Source: an uncultured Chitinophagaceae bacterium (GTDB taxonomy: Bacteria; Bacteroidota; Bacteroidia; Chitinophagales; Chitinophagaceae). From it: a stretch of 64,000 nucleotides of DNA. Position 1 is the first letter of the stretch, and every line of letters begins with the position of its first letter. The position numbers were made by a program, and so were the translations under genes. The stretch spans positions 310,001-374,000 of the forward strand of contig CALGAP010000007.1 of assembly GCA_937958995.1 (NCBI GenBank), read 5' to 3'. The notes beneath the pieces are model-generated. The model was not told where the DNA came from. It was given only the letters and a program-made list of their open reading frames with translations, and did not search any database. Shown piece by piece: positions 18,360-27,414 of the stretch.

Positions 18360-20324
18360 ATGTCAGAAATGAAAAAAGTATCACTCAGTATAATGCTTGT
18401 GACCACGCTGACAGCGATGGTTACATTATCATGTAAAAAATCGTTCCTGGACGAAAACCTCGAAACAGTAAGAGGACAGGATTATTTCAAGACCGACGCT
18501 GGTATTAAGGAGCTGGTCGTTGGCGCCTATCATCACATCTTTGCCGCGCCTTTCAATGGTGAAATGGCATTCTCTACCATGTGTTATGGCGTAGATGAAT
18601 TTCGCGTTGGCGGCGACCCTTCCAATGAGATGTACAACTCGTATGGCAATACCTTCGGACCGTTCGTTACCCCTAATAATGGCAATACTGTTCCGGCCGA
18701 AGCACAATGGGACAACCTGTATGTAGGCGTGGGACATGCCAACCTGATCATTGCTAATGCCACTGCCAGCGAATCCACTTCAGATGACATCAAGAAGACT
18801 GCGCTGGGCGAAGGCTATTTCTTCCGCGGCTATTGCTACCTGCGACTGGTTAGCCAGTATGGCGGCGTGCCCTTGCAGACAGAACCCATCAGTTCTGTTC
18901 AGCTTGAATTTACGCGTGCCACTCCGAAAGAAGTGTTTGATGTGATCATTGCAGATTTGAAGCAGGCTTATGATCTGTTGCCTAATAGCGGCGCCCCGGC
19001 CAGGATCACGAGAGATGCCGCCGCGCATTTCCTGGCCAAAGCTTACCTGAGCCGCGCCAGCGAGATCAACGACGCGTGGAACTCAGATACCAAAGCAGCT
19101 GATCTGAATGCCATCATTCCCTTATGCGAGGAGGTGATTGCCAATCATCCGCTGGCTCCCAATTTTGCTGACCTGTGGAAATACACCGCACCCAACGGTC
19201 CTAATGAAACGCTGCCTGAAATCATTCTCTCCGCGCAGTTTACCAACGAGCTTTCCGCCAACGGCGTGAACACGCAGCACCTGTATTTTGTGTCGCGTTA
19301 TGAAGACGTGCAGCAAATGCAGCGCGACCTGACCGGCGATCGTCCTTACAGCCGCCTCTCACCCACTTATTACATGTACAGGATCTATGATTTGGTCAAT
19401 GACTCACGCTTCTGGAAGAGTTTCCGTACAAAACACAAAGTGAATGGCGCGTCGGGTGGCTATTATGAGAACGGCGACCTGGGCATCATGTATGTAATCA
19501 ACCAACCCGGCGATAATCGTTTTCCAGGCGTGTACCTCAACAATTCGGTGGTGTATGGTCCTACCGGTAAGACAATTCCTCACGTATACGTGGCCTTTCC
19601 TACCGGCACCACCGAAGATGGCGCATTGCTGATTGATTCGCGCAAGTTCCCCTCGCTGAGTAAATTCATGGACGGCAGCCGCCTGGCAGGTTTCAATGAC
19701 GTGGATGGACTGCGCGATATAACACTCGCCCGCTCAGCAGAAACTTACCTGGTTGCGGCAGAAGCGAAGATTCGCCTGGCTAAACTCGGACAAGGCTCTT
19801 ACAACGATGCGTTGCCTTATATCAACGCCGTAAGACAAAGGGCAGAATACATGGATGGTGAAGACCGCGCGGCATACTATGATGGCGGCGCTGCACCTAG
19901 CGCAAATCCCCAGAATATTCCGCCTTCATTTTTCCCTGAAAATTCATACTATGAATCAAATAATATTCCTGTAACCACAGCCGCTTCGGCCAGCCTGGCA
20001 GTGACTGATATGAATAATTTGCCGGCAAGCGATCAGTATATCAACAGCAAGCTTGGCCTGACCTCCGACTATGACCGGGCATTAAGTTTTGTGCTGAATG
20101 AAAGAGCGCGCGAACTGGCTGGGGAATACCTGCGCTGGCAGGATCTTTCGCGCACCAAGACGCTGATACAACGCGCCAAGGTATTTAACCCGGATGCAGC
20201 TCCGAATATCCAGGAGCGTCATTTGTTGCGCCCCATACCGCAGACATTCCTCGACGGAATTCAAATGAATGGTGTGGCATTGACGCCTGAACAAAAACAG
20301 GCGATGCAAAACCCAGGCTATTAG
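18360..20324 (+). CDS. SusD/RagB-type outer-membrane lipoprotein
   Basis: The 654-residue product starts MSEMKKVSLSIM and has a lipobox around Cys25 (TLSCKK); the second Met at codon 4 is an equally good start. The N-terminal TPR-like part contains FFRGYCYLRLV and the C terminus has the SusD hallmark FVLNERARELAGEYLRWQDL. The protein caps the SusC barrel and binds glycan or other nutrient at the cell surface. It lies 8 nt after susC and is followed by a perfect terminator, so the operon is a simple pair with no co-transcribed hydrolase. The nearest enzyme is the convergent DUF1080 gene. Confidence 0.94.
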   Translation: MSEMKKVSLSIMLVTTLTAMVTLSCKKSFLDENLETVRGQDYFKTDAGIKELVVGAYHHIFAAPFNGEMAFSTMCYGVDEFRVGGDPSNEMYNSYGNTFGPFVTPNNGNTVPAEAQWDNLYVGVGHANLIIANATASESTSDDIKKTALGEGYFFRGYCYLRLVSQYGGVPLQTEPISSVQLEFTRATPKEVFDVIIADLKQAYDLLPNSGAPARITRDAAAHFLAKAYLSRASEINDAWNSDTKAADLNAIIPLCEEVIANHPLAPNFADLWKYTAPNGPNETLPEIILSAQFTNELSANGVNTQHLYFVSRYEDVQQMQRDLTGDRPYSRLSPTYYMYRIYDLVNDSRFWKSFRTKHKVNGASGGYYENGDLGIMYVINQPGDNRFPGVYLNNSVVYGPTGKTIPHVYVAFPTGTTEDGALLIDSRKFPSLSKFMDGSRLAGFNDVDGLRDITLARSAETYLVAAEAKIRLAKLGQGSYNDALPYINAVRQRAEYMDGEDRAAYYDGGAAPSANPQNIPPSFFPENSYYESNNIPVTTAASASLAVTDMNNLPASDQYINSKLGLTSDYDRALSFVLNERARELAGEYLRWQDLSRTKTLIQRAKVFNPDAAPNIQERHLLRPIPQTFLDGIQMNGVALTPEQKQAMQNPGY

Positions 20325-20358
20325 CTTCACGCATAAGCACGCAGTTTTGAAACAAAAG

Positions 20359-20385
20359 CGGCGGCAATATTGCCGCCGTTTTTTT
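20359..20385 (+). terminator. strong Rho-independent terminator after susD
   Basis: A perfect 20-bp palindrome CGGCGGCAAT/ATTGCCGCCG (20359-20378) is directly followed by seven T (20379-20385), 34 nt after the susD stop. Confidence 0.95.
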
Positions 20386-20451
20386 ACACATTTTACACGC
20401 TAATGAAAATTGCCTTAATAATTGACTCGCACTTTTTACCCTGGCCGGATC

Positions 20452-21369
20452 TTATTTAGCAGGAGTGATGATTATATTCCTGAACTCTATCGGGCCATGA
20501 TCTCCCTGCAGGTAAATAGGTCCGGGCTCGCCTTCATTGCTGTCGAGCGCGCCGCCGGTGATGCCGGGAATTTGCTGGTTGCAGATAATCGTCTTGCCAT
20601 TGGCAACAACGGTCACCATTCTTCCCACCAAAGTGATATCATAAGATTGCCACTCTCCTGCCGGTTTTGCAGCCATTTCGCTGGGAGTGAGAAAACCGTA
20701 GATGGCACCAAGCAGATGTTTCTCGGGCTCGCGGCCATAGTTGTCTTCGATCTGCACTTCGTAACGTCCGCGCAGGTATACCCCGCTATTGCTTCCCCTG
20801 GGGCAGCGGAATTCGATATGCAATTTGAAATCGTTGTACCTGGTGGTCGTTACCAGGTTAGCGCCGGATTTCGGACTTTTCAAAACACCATTTTCCACCA
20901 CCCATTGATTTTCTCCTAATGCCTGCCAGCTTTCGAGGCTGTTTTGTTTCAGCAGGTTGATGGGTGAACCCCATACCGGTTCCTTATCTCGCTTTAGCAA
21001 AGGTGCGCGCACGGCGGTAAAACTGTGCGTTTTTCCTTCCGCGTCGGTCATGGTGCCCACAAGACTATCGCCCTGCAATTTTCCTTCAAACCTCAGATCA
21101 TGTTCACCCGGCTCCCACTGCGGCGGCAGGCTGAAACTGAACTGTCCATCCTTGAAATGCACTACTGACACGGGCCGCGCACTGCCCCAAAAGCCAACAA
21201 ACGAACCCACCAGGGTTTTGAAACCGGACTTCTCCACCTCCAGCCAGGAAGGATGGGGCTTGCCATTGTAGAGCACGGTCATATCCCATCTTCCCAGGAT
21301 ACCGGGAACCTGGGCAAAAGCCTGAGAGGCAAAAATGACTGCCAGCAGGGTAAGAATTTGACGAATCAT
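20452..21369 (-). CDS. secreted DUF1080 (3-keto-disaccharide hydrolase type) protein
   Basis: The start at 21369 gives MIRQILTLLAVIFASQAFAQ, a signal peptide. The roughly 285-residue mature protein has a small N-terminal beta domain (GRWDMTVLYNG, PSWLEVE) and a C-terminal DUF1080 concanavalin-like domain: FKLHIEFRCPRGSNSGVYLRGRYE-type strand, VQIEDNYG, YDITLVG, GPIYLQGDHGPIEFRNI. DUF1080 proteins are now known to include 3-keto-glycoside hydrolases/lyases acting on oxidised sugars. The enzyme would be periplasmic or surface-located. It is convergent with the SusCD operon, and the GMC oxidoreductase at 30183-31886 could supply the 3-keto substrate; that link is inference. Confidence 0.85.
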   Translation of the reverse strand: MIRQILTLLAVIFASQAFAQVPGILGRWDMTVLYNGKPHPSWLEVEKSGFKTLVGSFVGFWGSARPVSVVHFKDGQFSFSLPPQWEPGEHDLRFEGKLQGDSLVGTMTDAEGKTHSFTAVRAPLLKRDKEPVWGSPINLLKQNSLESWQALGENQWVVENGVLKSPKSGANLVTTTRYNDFKLHIEFRCPRGSNSGVYLRGRYEVQIEDNYGREPEKHLLGAIYGFLTPSEMAAKPAGEWQSYDITLVGRMVTVVANGKTIICNQQIPGITGGALDSNEGEPGPIYLQGDHGPIEFRNIIITPAK

Positions 21370-21444
21370 AACCAATAATAAAACTTTTTCAATCAATTTG
21401 GCAAGATACCTCCCCTAAATTGTCGCGTTTGCCCCGGCTTAATC

Positions 21445-21547
21445 TGGTGGGACAAGGTACATTTGGTATATCACCAACACCCGCCGAGAATGGGTTATCC
21501 GTGGACCCTGTGGTGGGACAAGGTACATTTGGTATATCACCAACACC
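21445..21547. repeat. two direct copies of a 37-bp sequence
   Basis: Identical 37-bp copies at 21445-21481 and 21511-21547, 66 bp apart start to start. Each contains TTGGTATATCACCAA, in which TTGGT and ACCAA are inverted. They lie immediately upstream of the DUF1801 start at 21554 and in the spacer behind the DUF1080 start. They may be regulatory sites or members of a dispersed repeat. Confidence 0.9.
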
Positions 21548-21553
21548 TGATTT

Positions 21554-21979
21554 ATGAGCATCCAGCAACAAATCAACTCCTACCTCTCCAGCCAGCCTGA
21601 AGCTAAACGTAAAGAGATGGAAGATCTGCACAAACGTATTCTCCAATTGTCTGGCAAACGAAAATTGTGGTTTCTCGATGGCAAAAACGCCGAGGGGAAA
21701 ATTGTCTCCAACCCGAACATTGGTTATGGAGCCTATACTATCAAATACGCCAGCGGTGAAACCAAAGAGTTTTTCCAGGTGGGCATGAGTGCCAACACCT
21801 CCGGTATTTCGATTTACATTATGGGATTGAAAGACAAAAATTACTTGTCGGATAATTTTGGTAAAAAACTGGGCAAGGCCAAGGTGACGGGCTATTGCAT
21901 CAGTTTCAAGTCGCTGAAAGACATCAGTCTTGATACGCTGGAGTCAGCGATTGAGTTTGGTTTGAAGCCGCGCGATTGA
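21554..21979 (+). CDS. DUF1801 domain protein
   Basis: A 141-residue soluble protein. The pattern SIQQQINSYLSSQPEAKRKEMEDLHKRILQ, an early helical segment, followed by IGYGAYTIKYASG, FFQVGMSANTSGISIYIMGL and KVTGYCISFKSLKDI, is that of the DUF1801/YdhG-like fold. Some members of that fold are described as iron chaperones, but most are uncharacterised. The ATG lies 6 nt after the second 37-bp repeat copy, so the repeats occupy its promoter or leader position. The convergent neighbour stops 22 bp after its stop codon. Confidence 0.78.
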   Translation: MSIQQQINSYLSSQPEAKRKEMEDLHKRILQLSGKRKLWFLDGKNAEGKIVSNPNIGYGAYTIKYASGETKEFFQVGMSANTSGISIYIMGLKDKNYLSDNFGKKLGKAKVTGYCISFKSLKDISLDTLESAIEFGLKPRD

Positions 21980-22001
21980 AAGTTTCTTTGTCTCTGCCGC
22001 C

Positions 22002-22835
22002 CTATTTCTCCTTAGCATACACCAGCAACGGCACCTTAGTCCGCACCGAATATTTCTCCGTACGGCTTGGTGAAAACAGCATCTCGAGCAGGTTGCGTTT
22101 TTGGTTGGTAAACATCACCAGCATAGAAGCCGAATAACGCCACACAGCCATATCGATGTTTTCTCCCAAATCGGTATCAGGAATTTTTTCTTCGAAAATA
22201 ACCGAGATGTTGTGCCCAAATTGCTTTTGCAGGCGGGATTCGGTCTCCTGTTTGCCGGCTAATGCTTTTCCTGAGTTCACGATGTGCAAAAGAAGAATGG
22301 CAGCATTAAGCGGCCTGGCAAATTCGATCACCTTTTTCAATTCCGCTTCATAATCGTGCATGTCAGATGCATACAGGATATCATTCACCGGCTGTGGTTC
22401 ATACTGCCGCGGAATGCATAGTACCGGCACCTGAGATTCGCAGATCAGCTCGCGGGTGATGGAGCCCACCAGCTTCATATTGCCCGCACCGAGGGTGCTG
22501 ATGCAAATAAAACTGCAGGCATGTTCAGAGGCATAGTGCAGTATGCTATTGATAATACCGATATGGTAGTAGCAAACACAACTGTATTTACCAGGCTTTA
22601 CGTTCATTTCATTATAGACCGATGCCACCAGCGCTTCCAGTTCCTGTTGTATGCGTTGACGGTCGCGCTTCATCATGTCCAGTTGCTCGGGGCCTCTGAA
22701 CACGGTATCATCCCAGAGATCATTCGCATGAAAAAATATCAGCTCCACATCATGTTGGGATGCCAGTTGAATGGCAAAACGCAATCCCGACAACGAATTG
22801 CCGGAAAAATCGGTGGTGACAAGTACCTTTTCCAT
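22002..22835 (-). CDS. universal stress protein, tandem Usp domains
   Basis: A 277-residue cytoplasmic protein with two Usp domains. The first starts MEKVLVTTDFSGNSL and ends with the ATP-binding pattern STLGAGNMKLVGSITREL followed by VPVLCIP. The second begins near NDILYASDMHDYEAEL and ends VPLLVYAKEK but lacks the glycine-rich loop. It is the last gene of a five-gene minus-strand operon with a Ca2+ ATPase and a Na+/Ca2+ antiporter; the gap to the ATPase is 23 nt. It is inferred to bind ATP and support the stress response linked to ion homeostasis. Confidence 0.9.
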   Translation of the reverse strand: MEKVLVTTDFSGNSLSGLRFAIQLASQHDVELIFFHANDLWDDTVFRGPEQLDMMKRDRQRIQQELEALVASVYNEMNVKPGKYSCVCYYHIGIINSILHYASEHACSFICISTLGAGNMKLVGSITRELICESQVPVLCIPRQYEPQPVNDILYASDMHDYEAELKKVIEFARPLNAAILLLHIVNSGKALAGKQETESRLQKQFGHNISVIFEEKIPDTDLGENIDMAVWRYSASMLVMFTNQKRNLLEMLFSPSRTEKYSVRTKVPLLVYAKEK

Positions 22836-22858
22836 ATCCTGCTTTTTACAATTAGAAA

Positions 22859-25450
22859 TTAAGCCAATGTTCCCTTCCGGGCAAGTCTTTTCTTCCGAAA
22901 AATCAATTTCTCCAACTCTACTGCGAAAAATACAATTGAGGAAGCAATTCCTACCAGCAAAAATTCATTCAATGATAAGGCTTCAGTCTGAAATATCGGT
23001 TGAAAAAACGGCACGTAAGTGATAATAAACTGCAACACGAAGGCAACCAGCACGGCACCGAGCAGCGGCCTGTTGGTGAAAATGCCCAGGGCAAACAGCG
23101 ACTGGTGCTCCGACCTGATGGCCAGCACATGCCCCATCTGGCAAAGGCATACCACGTTGAAGACGATCGTCTGCCAGTGCAAGCCATTCTTGATAGCCCA
23201 GCTTTGCAGCGACAGCGCAATGGCGGCCATCAACATACCCACCCATATCATATGCTTTCCGCGGCCGTCTGCAAAAACGCTTTGCTGCGGCGGGCGCGGC
23301 GGCCGATTCATAATGACTTTCTCTGCTTTTTCGAACGATAGAGAAATAGCAGGCAATCCGTCCGACACCAGGTTGATCCATAAGATATGGATCGGCAACA
23401 GGGCAACGGGCAGACCAAGGATGGGTCCCATCAGCAGCGTCCACAGCTCACCCGAATTGGTGGTCATCAGGTATTTGATAAATTTCAGGATGTTATCGTA
23501 GATCCTTCTTCCCTCTCTTATTGCCCTTACGATGGTGGAGAAATTATCGTCGAGCAGGATCATGTGCGCGGCCTCCTTCGATACATCGGTACCGGTAATA
23601 CCCATTGCTATGCCGATGTTCGCGCGTTTCAGCGAAGGAGCATCATTTACACCATCGCCTGTCATGGCTACATAGTGCCCTTTCTGTTGCAGCATTTTTA
23701 CAATCTGCAGTTTCTGTTCGGGCGATACGCGGGCATACACTTTTATCTTTTCCACTTTCGATAAGAACTGTTCATTATCCATTTCAGACAGTTCCTGGCC
23801 CGTCACCACCAGGTCATCTGCACTGCTCAATATACCTATGCGCGATGCAATGGCTTTGGCAGTAAGCGGGTGATCGCCGGTGATCATTACGGGCACGATG
23901 CCCGCGGTTTTACATTGTGCCACGGCGTCGAACACTTCTTCGCGCGGCGGATCGATGATGCCTGCCAGACCTAAAAACTGCAACCCGACTTCATGCAATT
24001 CACTTTGCGGGTTTTTGGGTAAATGGTCCCAGCTTCGGTATGCAAATCCTAATACGCGCAGGCCATCGGCTGCCATGGCATCAACCTGTTGCTGCAGCCT
24101 GGGGATGTCTGCATCCTTGCATCGCTGCAATAAAATATCGGGTGCTCCTTTGGTGAAGGAAATAATTTTCCCATCATTGCGGTGAAAAGTAGTCATCAGC
24201 TTTCGCTCCGAATCGAAAGCAATTTCTGCCAGTCGCGGCCAGTCGCCCGTATCAATCTGCATTTCATGCGCCACTTCCAGCAGCGCCACCTCCGTGCTGT
24301 CGCCTATTATTTTACTGCTTCCGTCTACTGCTGCATCATTGTTGAGAGCAAATGATTGCAACAGCAGCCTGATGGTATCATTTTTCCTGATGGTTGAAAT
24401 TTCTTTTCTGTCGTATGCAGCGCCGTCCACAAATAATTTCTCAACGTGCATTTTGTTTTTCGTGAGGGTACCCGTCTTATCGGTGCAGATATAGGTAACG
24501 GAACCGAGCGTCTCTACAGCAGGCAATTTCCTGATAAGACTATTCAGCCTGATCATTCTCTTGGCCGCCAATGCCAGCGAAATGGTGATCACCGCGGGCA
24601 GTGCTTCGGGAATGGCAGCCACGGCCAGTGAAAGTGCGGTCATCAGCATACGCATCACATCTTCGCCGCGCAGCCATCCTGCTACAAAAAACAGCACGCA
24701 GAGGATCAAAACTATTACGGAGAGCTTTTTCCCGAAGGCTGCCATGCGCTGCTGCAGCGGAGTGAGCGTTTCTTCTTCCTGCAACATTTTCGCAATGCGG
24801 CCAAGTTCGGTCTGCATACCTGTGGCCACTACCACGCCGGTACCGCGACCATAAGTCACGAAGGTGCCTTTAAAGGCCAGGTTATTTCGGTCGCCTATAG
24901 GCAAATCATCTACCTCCAATGCGCCCGTTATCTTTTCTATGGCGTGCGATTCACCGGTGAGCGCAGCTTCTTCAATTTTCAGATTCACCGATTCAATGAT
25001 GCGCACATCGGCGGGAACGGCGCTGCCGGCTTCCAGTATGATCACATCGCCTGGCACCAGCATGGTGGCGGGCATATGTGTGTTGGTTCCATCGCGCAGT
25101 ACACGCGCCTGGGTGACGGCCATCTGCTTCAAAGCCTGCATGGCTTTTTCGGCGCGATATTCCTGTAAGAATCCAACAATCGCATTGAGGAGAACGATGA
25201 CGAGTATGACGATGGTATCCGTAACATCGCCAATGATGCCTGAAATAACGGCAGCCGCCAGCAGTATCAGGATCATCACATCCGTGAACTGGCGCAGCAA
25301 CATACCGAGCGGGCTTTTCTTTTTTGCCTCTTCCAGTTCGTTGCGGCCGTATTTCAGCAATCTTGCTTCGGCATCAGACGTGCTCAAGCCCTCTCGCCTG
25401 GAATGGAGCAATTCAAAGGTTTCCTCTATGCTTAATCGATGCCAGTACAT
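22859..25450 (-). CDS. calcium-transporting P-type ATPase (P2A/P2B type)
   Basis: The 863-residue membrane protein has the P-type signature CTDKTGTLTKN with phosphorylated Asp324, the actuator motif TGES, TGDGVND in the hinge, and ten predicted membrane helices. Helix 4 has PEALPAVITISLA and helix 6 has NLVSDGLPAISLSFE, the pattern of Ca2+ ligands in SERCA/PMCA pumps. It begins with the cation-ATPase N-terminal domain (LSTSDAEARLLKYGRNEL). It should export Ca2+ (possibly Mn2+) from the cytoplasm at the cost of ATP. The antiporter gene ends 30 nt upstream. Confidence 0.93.
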   Translation of the reverse strand: MYWHRLSIEETFELLHSRREGLSTSDAEARLLKYGRNELEEAKKKSPLGMLLRQFTDVMILILLAAAVISGIIGDVTDTIVILVIVLLNAIVGFLQEYRAEKAMQALKQMAVTQARVLRDGTNTHMPATMLVPGDVIILEAGSAVPADVRIIESVNLKIEEAALTGESHAIEKITGALEVDDLPIGDRNNLAFKGTFVTYGRGTGVVVATGMQTELGRIAKMLQEEETLTPLQQRMAAFGKKLSVIVLILCVLFFVAGWLRGEDVMRMLMTALSLAVAAIPEALPAVITISLALAAKRMIRLNSLIRKLPAVETLGSVTYICTDKTGTLTKNKMHVEKLFVDGAAYDRKEISTIRKNDTIRLLLQSFALNNDAAVDGSSKIIGDSTEVALLEVAHEMQIDTGDWPRLAEIAFDSERKLMTTFHRNDGKIISFTKGAPDILLQRCKDADIPRLQQQVDAMAADGLRVLGFAYRSWDHLPKNPQSELHEVGLQFLGLAGIIDPPREEVFDAVAQCKTAGIVPVMITGDHPLTAKAIASRIGILSSADDLVVTGQELSEMDNEQFLSKVEKIKVYARVSPEQKLQIVKMLQQKGHYVAMTGDGVNDAPSLKRANIGIAMGITGTDVSKEAAHMILLDDNFSTIVRAIREGRRIYDNILKFIKYLMTTNSGELWTLLMGPILGLPVALLPIHILWINLVSDGLPAISLSFEKAEKVIMNRPPRPPQQSVFADGRGKHMIWVGMLMAAIALSLQSWAIKNGLHWQTIVFNVVCLCQMGHVLAIRSEHQSLFALGIFTNRPLLGAVLVAFVLQFIITYVPFFQPIFQTEALSLNEFLLVGIASSIVFFAVELEKLIFRKKRLARKGTLA

Positions 25451-25480
25451 GCCTCAGCATTTATTTTTATCAGCACTTAC

Positions 25481-26467
25481 TTACAATGCCCGGTATATCA
25501 GGAAGCCGAGGTACAAAAGGTAGGCCGTTACAAACGCAATACCCTCCTTTCTCGACACCATGCGATCGCTGCGAAACACCGGGTAACACACAATGGCCAC
25601 CAGGGCAGCCAGCGGGAGGTCGAGCCATAACACATCCTCGCTCACATCCACGCCCTTCGGCGCCACCACGCAGGTAACACCGAGAATAAAAAGTATGTTT
25701 GAAATGCTGCTTCCAATCAGGTTGCCCACCGCCACGTCGCGGTCGTTTTTGATGGTAGATACGATGGTGGTAGCCAGCTCGGGCGCCGAGGTACCAATCG
25801 CCACAATGGTTAAACCAATCACTGCATCTGAAACACCCAAAGCCTGGGCAATACTGACAGCGCCAGCAACCAGCAATTCGGCACCCAGCATACAACAAGC
25901 AAGTCCCGCTATCAACACCACGACATTGCCGGTCCACGACCAAAAACTATTTTTTTCTCTGAGTAACACCTTCTGTCCATACTCCTCGGCAAATTCCTTA
26001 CGCATTTTTGCGGATTCCCTCTTGCTGATACGAATCAGCGCGATGGTATATGCTACCGCGGCCAGGGTGAGTATGAGGCCCTCTGCCCTGCTCAGTTTGC
26101 CATCGAGCGCCATCAGGAAGAGACCCACTGCCGACACGATCATCACCGGCACATCAAAACGAATACTAAGCAATTGCAAAGGCAGTGGCCTGATGGCAGC
26201 ACTCAAGCCAAGGATGAAAAGTATGTTCAGCATATTCGTCCCTGCGATATTCCCCACTGCCAATGCCCCTTTGTCTTCTGCTACTGAGGCAATACCCACC
26301 GCCAGTTCGGGCATGCTGGTACCAACCGATACCACGGTAAGCCCGATCACGATGGGCTTGATGCCCAACCGTGCGGCCAGTCGTGCTGAACCACGCAACA
26401 CAAACTCGGCTCCCAGGATAATAATCACCAATCCTGCAAGGAATATGAGGGTCGAATTCAGATCCAT
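25481..26467 (-). CDS. sodium/calcium antiporter (CaCA family, YrbG type)
   Basis: A 328-residue protein with about ten membrane helices formed by two inverted halves. Each half carries the alpha-repeat signature: VIGLTVVSVGTSMPELA in the first and VIGLTIVAIGTSAPELA in the second, with the acidic residue that binds Ca2+ and Na+. A charged loop (KRESAKMRKEFAEE) joins the halves. It is expected to exchange Ca2+ for Na+ or H+ across the inner membrane. It is located between two Usp genes and the Ca2+ ATPase, with gaps of 30-51 nt, and so is likely co-transcribed with them. Confidence 0.93.
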   Translation of the reverse strand: MDLNSTLIFLAGLVIIILGAEFVLRGSARLAARLGIKPIVIGLTVVSVGTSMPELAVGIASVAEDKGALAVGNIAGTNMLNILFILGLSAAIRPLPLQLLSIRFDVPVMIVSAVGLFLMALDGKLSRAEGLILTLAAVAYTIALIRISKRESAKMRKEFAEEYGQKVLLREKNSFWSWTGNVVVLIAGLACCMLGAELLVAGAVSIAQALGVSDAVIGLTIVAIGTSAPELATTIVSTIKNDRDVAVGNLIGSSISNILFILGVTCVVAPKGVDVSEDVLWLDLPLAALVAIVCYPVFRSDRMVSRKEGIAFVTAYLLYLGFLIYRAL

Positions 26468-26518
26468 TTTTTTTGGCTAAAATTAGGTTGAACGTATTGC
26501 ATTACCTGTTGCCAAAGC

Positions 26519-27364
26519 CTATTCCTCTGGTATTACCAACAAAGGTTTGGTAGTGATGAAAGCCATATCCTGGGTGAAACTTTTCGTAAAAAGCTTTTCC
26601 AGGAAAGTCTTATTCCTGCGCACCATGGCCATCACATCGTAGGGGTGCTTATTGTGTAATGATTCCATGGCATCTGAAACCGAAGCCACTTCCATTAAAT
26701 GAAAGTAAATCCTGTATTTATTCAGCTCCCTTTTCAGGTGGTGCGCATAAGTTTCAAAATTTCTTTCTTCTTCCTGCTTATTGGCCGGTGTATTGTATGC
26801 ACTTGAGAAATGAATCACGGTAATATTGGCCTGGTACAGCGTGGCCAGTTCACCCAGTGTGGTCAGCGCATGTTTATCACTATGCGAAAAATTAGTAGCA
26901 AAAACAAAATTCTTCGGCACTTCCATCACGTACTTCTCGGGAATCATCAGCACCGGCAAATCCGATTTTTCTGCCACGCGCGATGCTACCGAGCCAATCA
27001 TCTTTTTCTTAAAACCGGTAGCGCCCTGGGTGCCCATTACAATCAATTCGATCCGGTGATCTTCTGCAAATCCAAGAATATTATCAATTAAAGGCTCGCG
27101 GCCTACAATAGTGGAAATGGACACTTCGCTTGATTCACCAGCCACTTTTTTGATAAGCCGCTGCATACGTTTCAGCACATTGGCTTCGGTCTGCTCATTG
27201 TACATTCTTCTCGTTTCCTCTGTTGCCACAAACGGATTCTCCACCGGCTGGTAAGTGTGATACAGCACAATGGTGCCCTGCGCCCGCTTTGCGAGATCAT
27301 ATGCAAAGCGGAATGCCTTTTCGGCGGTAGGAGAAAAATCCGTCGGTACTAATATGCGTTTCAT
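26519..27364 (-). CDS. universal stress protein, tandem Usp domains
   Basis: The 281-residue cytoplasmic protein starts MKRILVPTDFSPTAEKA. Its first Usp domain has the ATP-binding loop MGTQGATGFKKKMIGS followed by LPVLMIP; the second domain (from about residue 150, FVFATNFSHSDKHA) ends KPLLVIPEE and lacks a clear loop. This is the second gene of the Usp-antiporter-ATPase operon, 51 nt from the antiporter. It is similar in layout to the two other Usp proteins here, suggesting duplication followed by divergence. Confidence 0.92.
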   Translation of the reverse strand: MKRILVPTDFSPTAEKAFRFAYDLAKRAQGTIVLYHTYQPVENPFVATEETRRMYNEQTEANVLKRMQRLIKKVAGESSEVSISTIVGREPLIDNILGFAEDHRIELIVMGTQGATGFKKKMIGSVASRVAEKSDLPVLMIPEKYVMEVPKNFVFATNFSHSDKHALTTLGELATLYQANITVIHFSSAYNTPANKQEEERNFETYAHHLKRELNKYRIYFHLMEVASVSDAMESLHNKHPYDVMAMVRRNKTFLEKLFTKSFTQDMAFITTKPLLVIPEE

Positions 27365-27414
27365 GATTCAATCGTTTAAGAGGAAATGAGCAATGATAAG
27401 CGATGCCCCAGCTG

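Noticed and set aside
21389..21646. Minus-strand ORF containing two copies of GVGDIPNVPCPT
   Set aside because: It overlaps the DUF1801 gene on the other strand, and its repeats are simply the translation of the 37-bp direct repeats.
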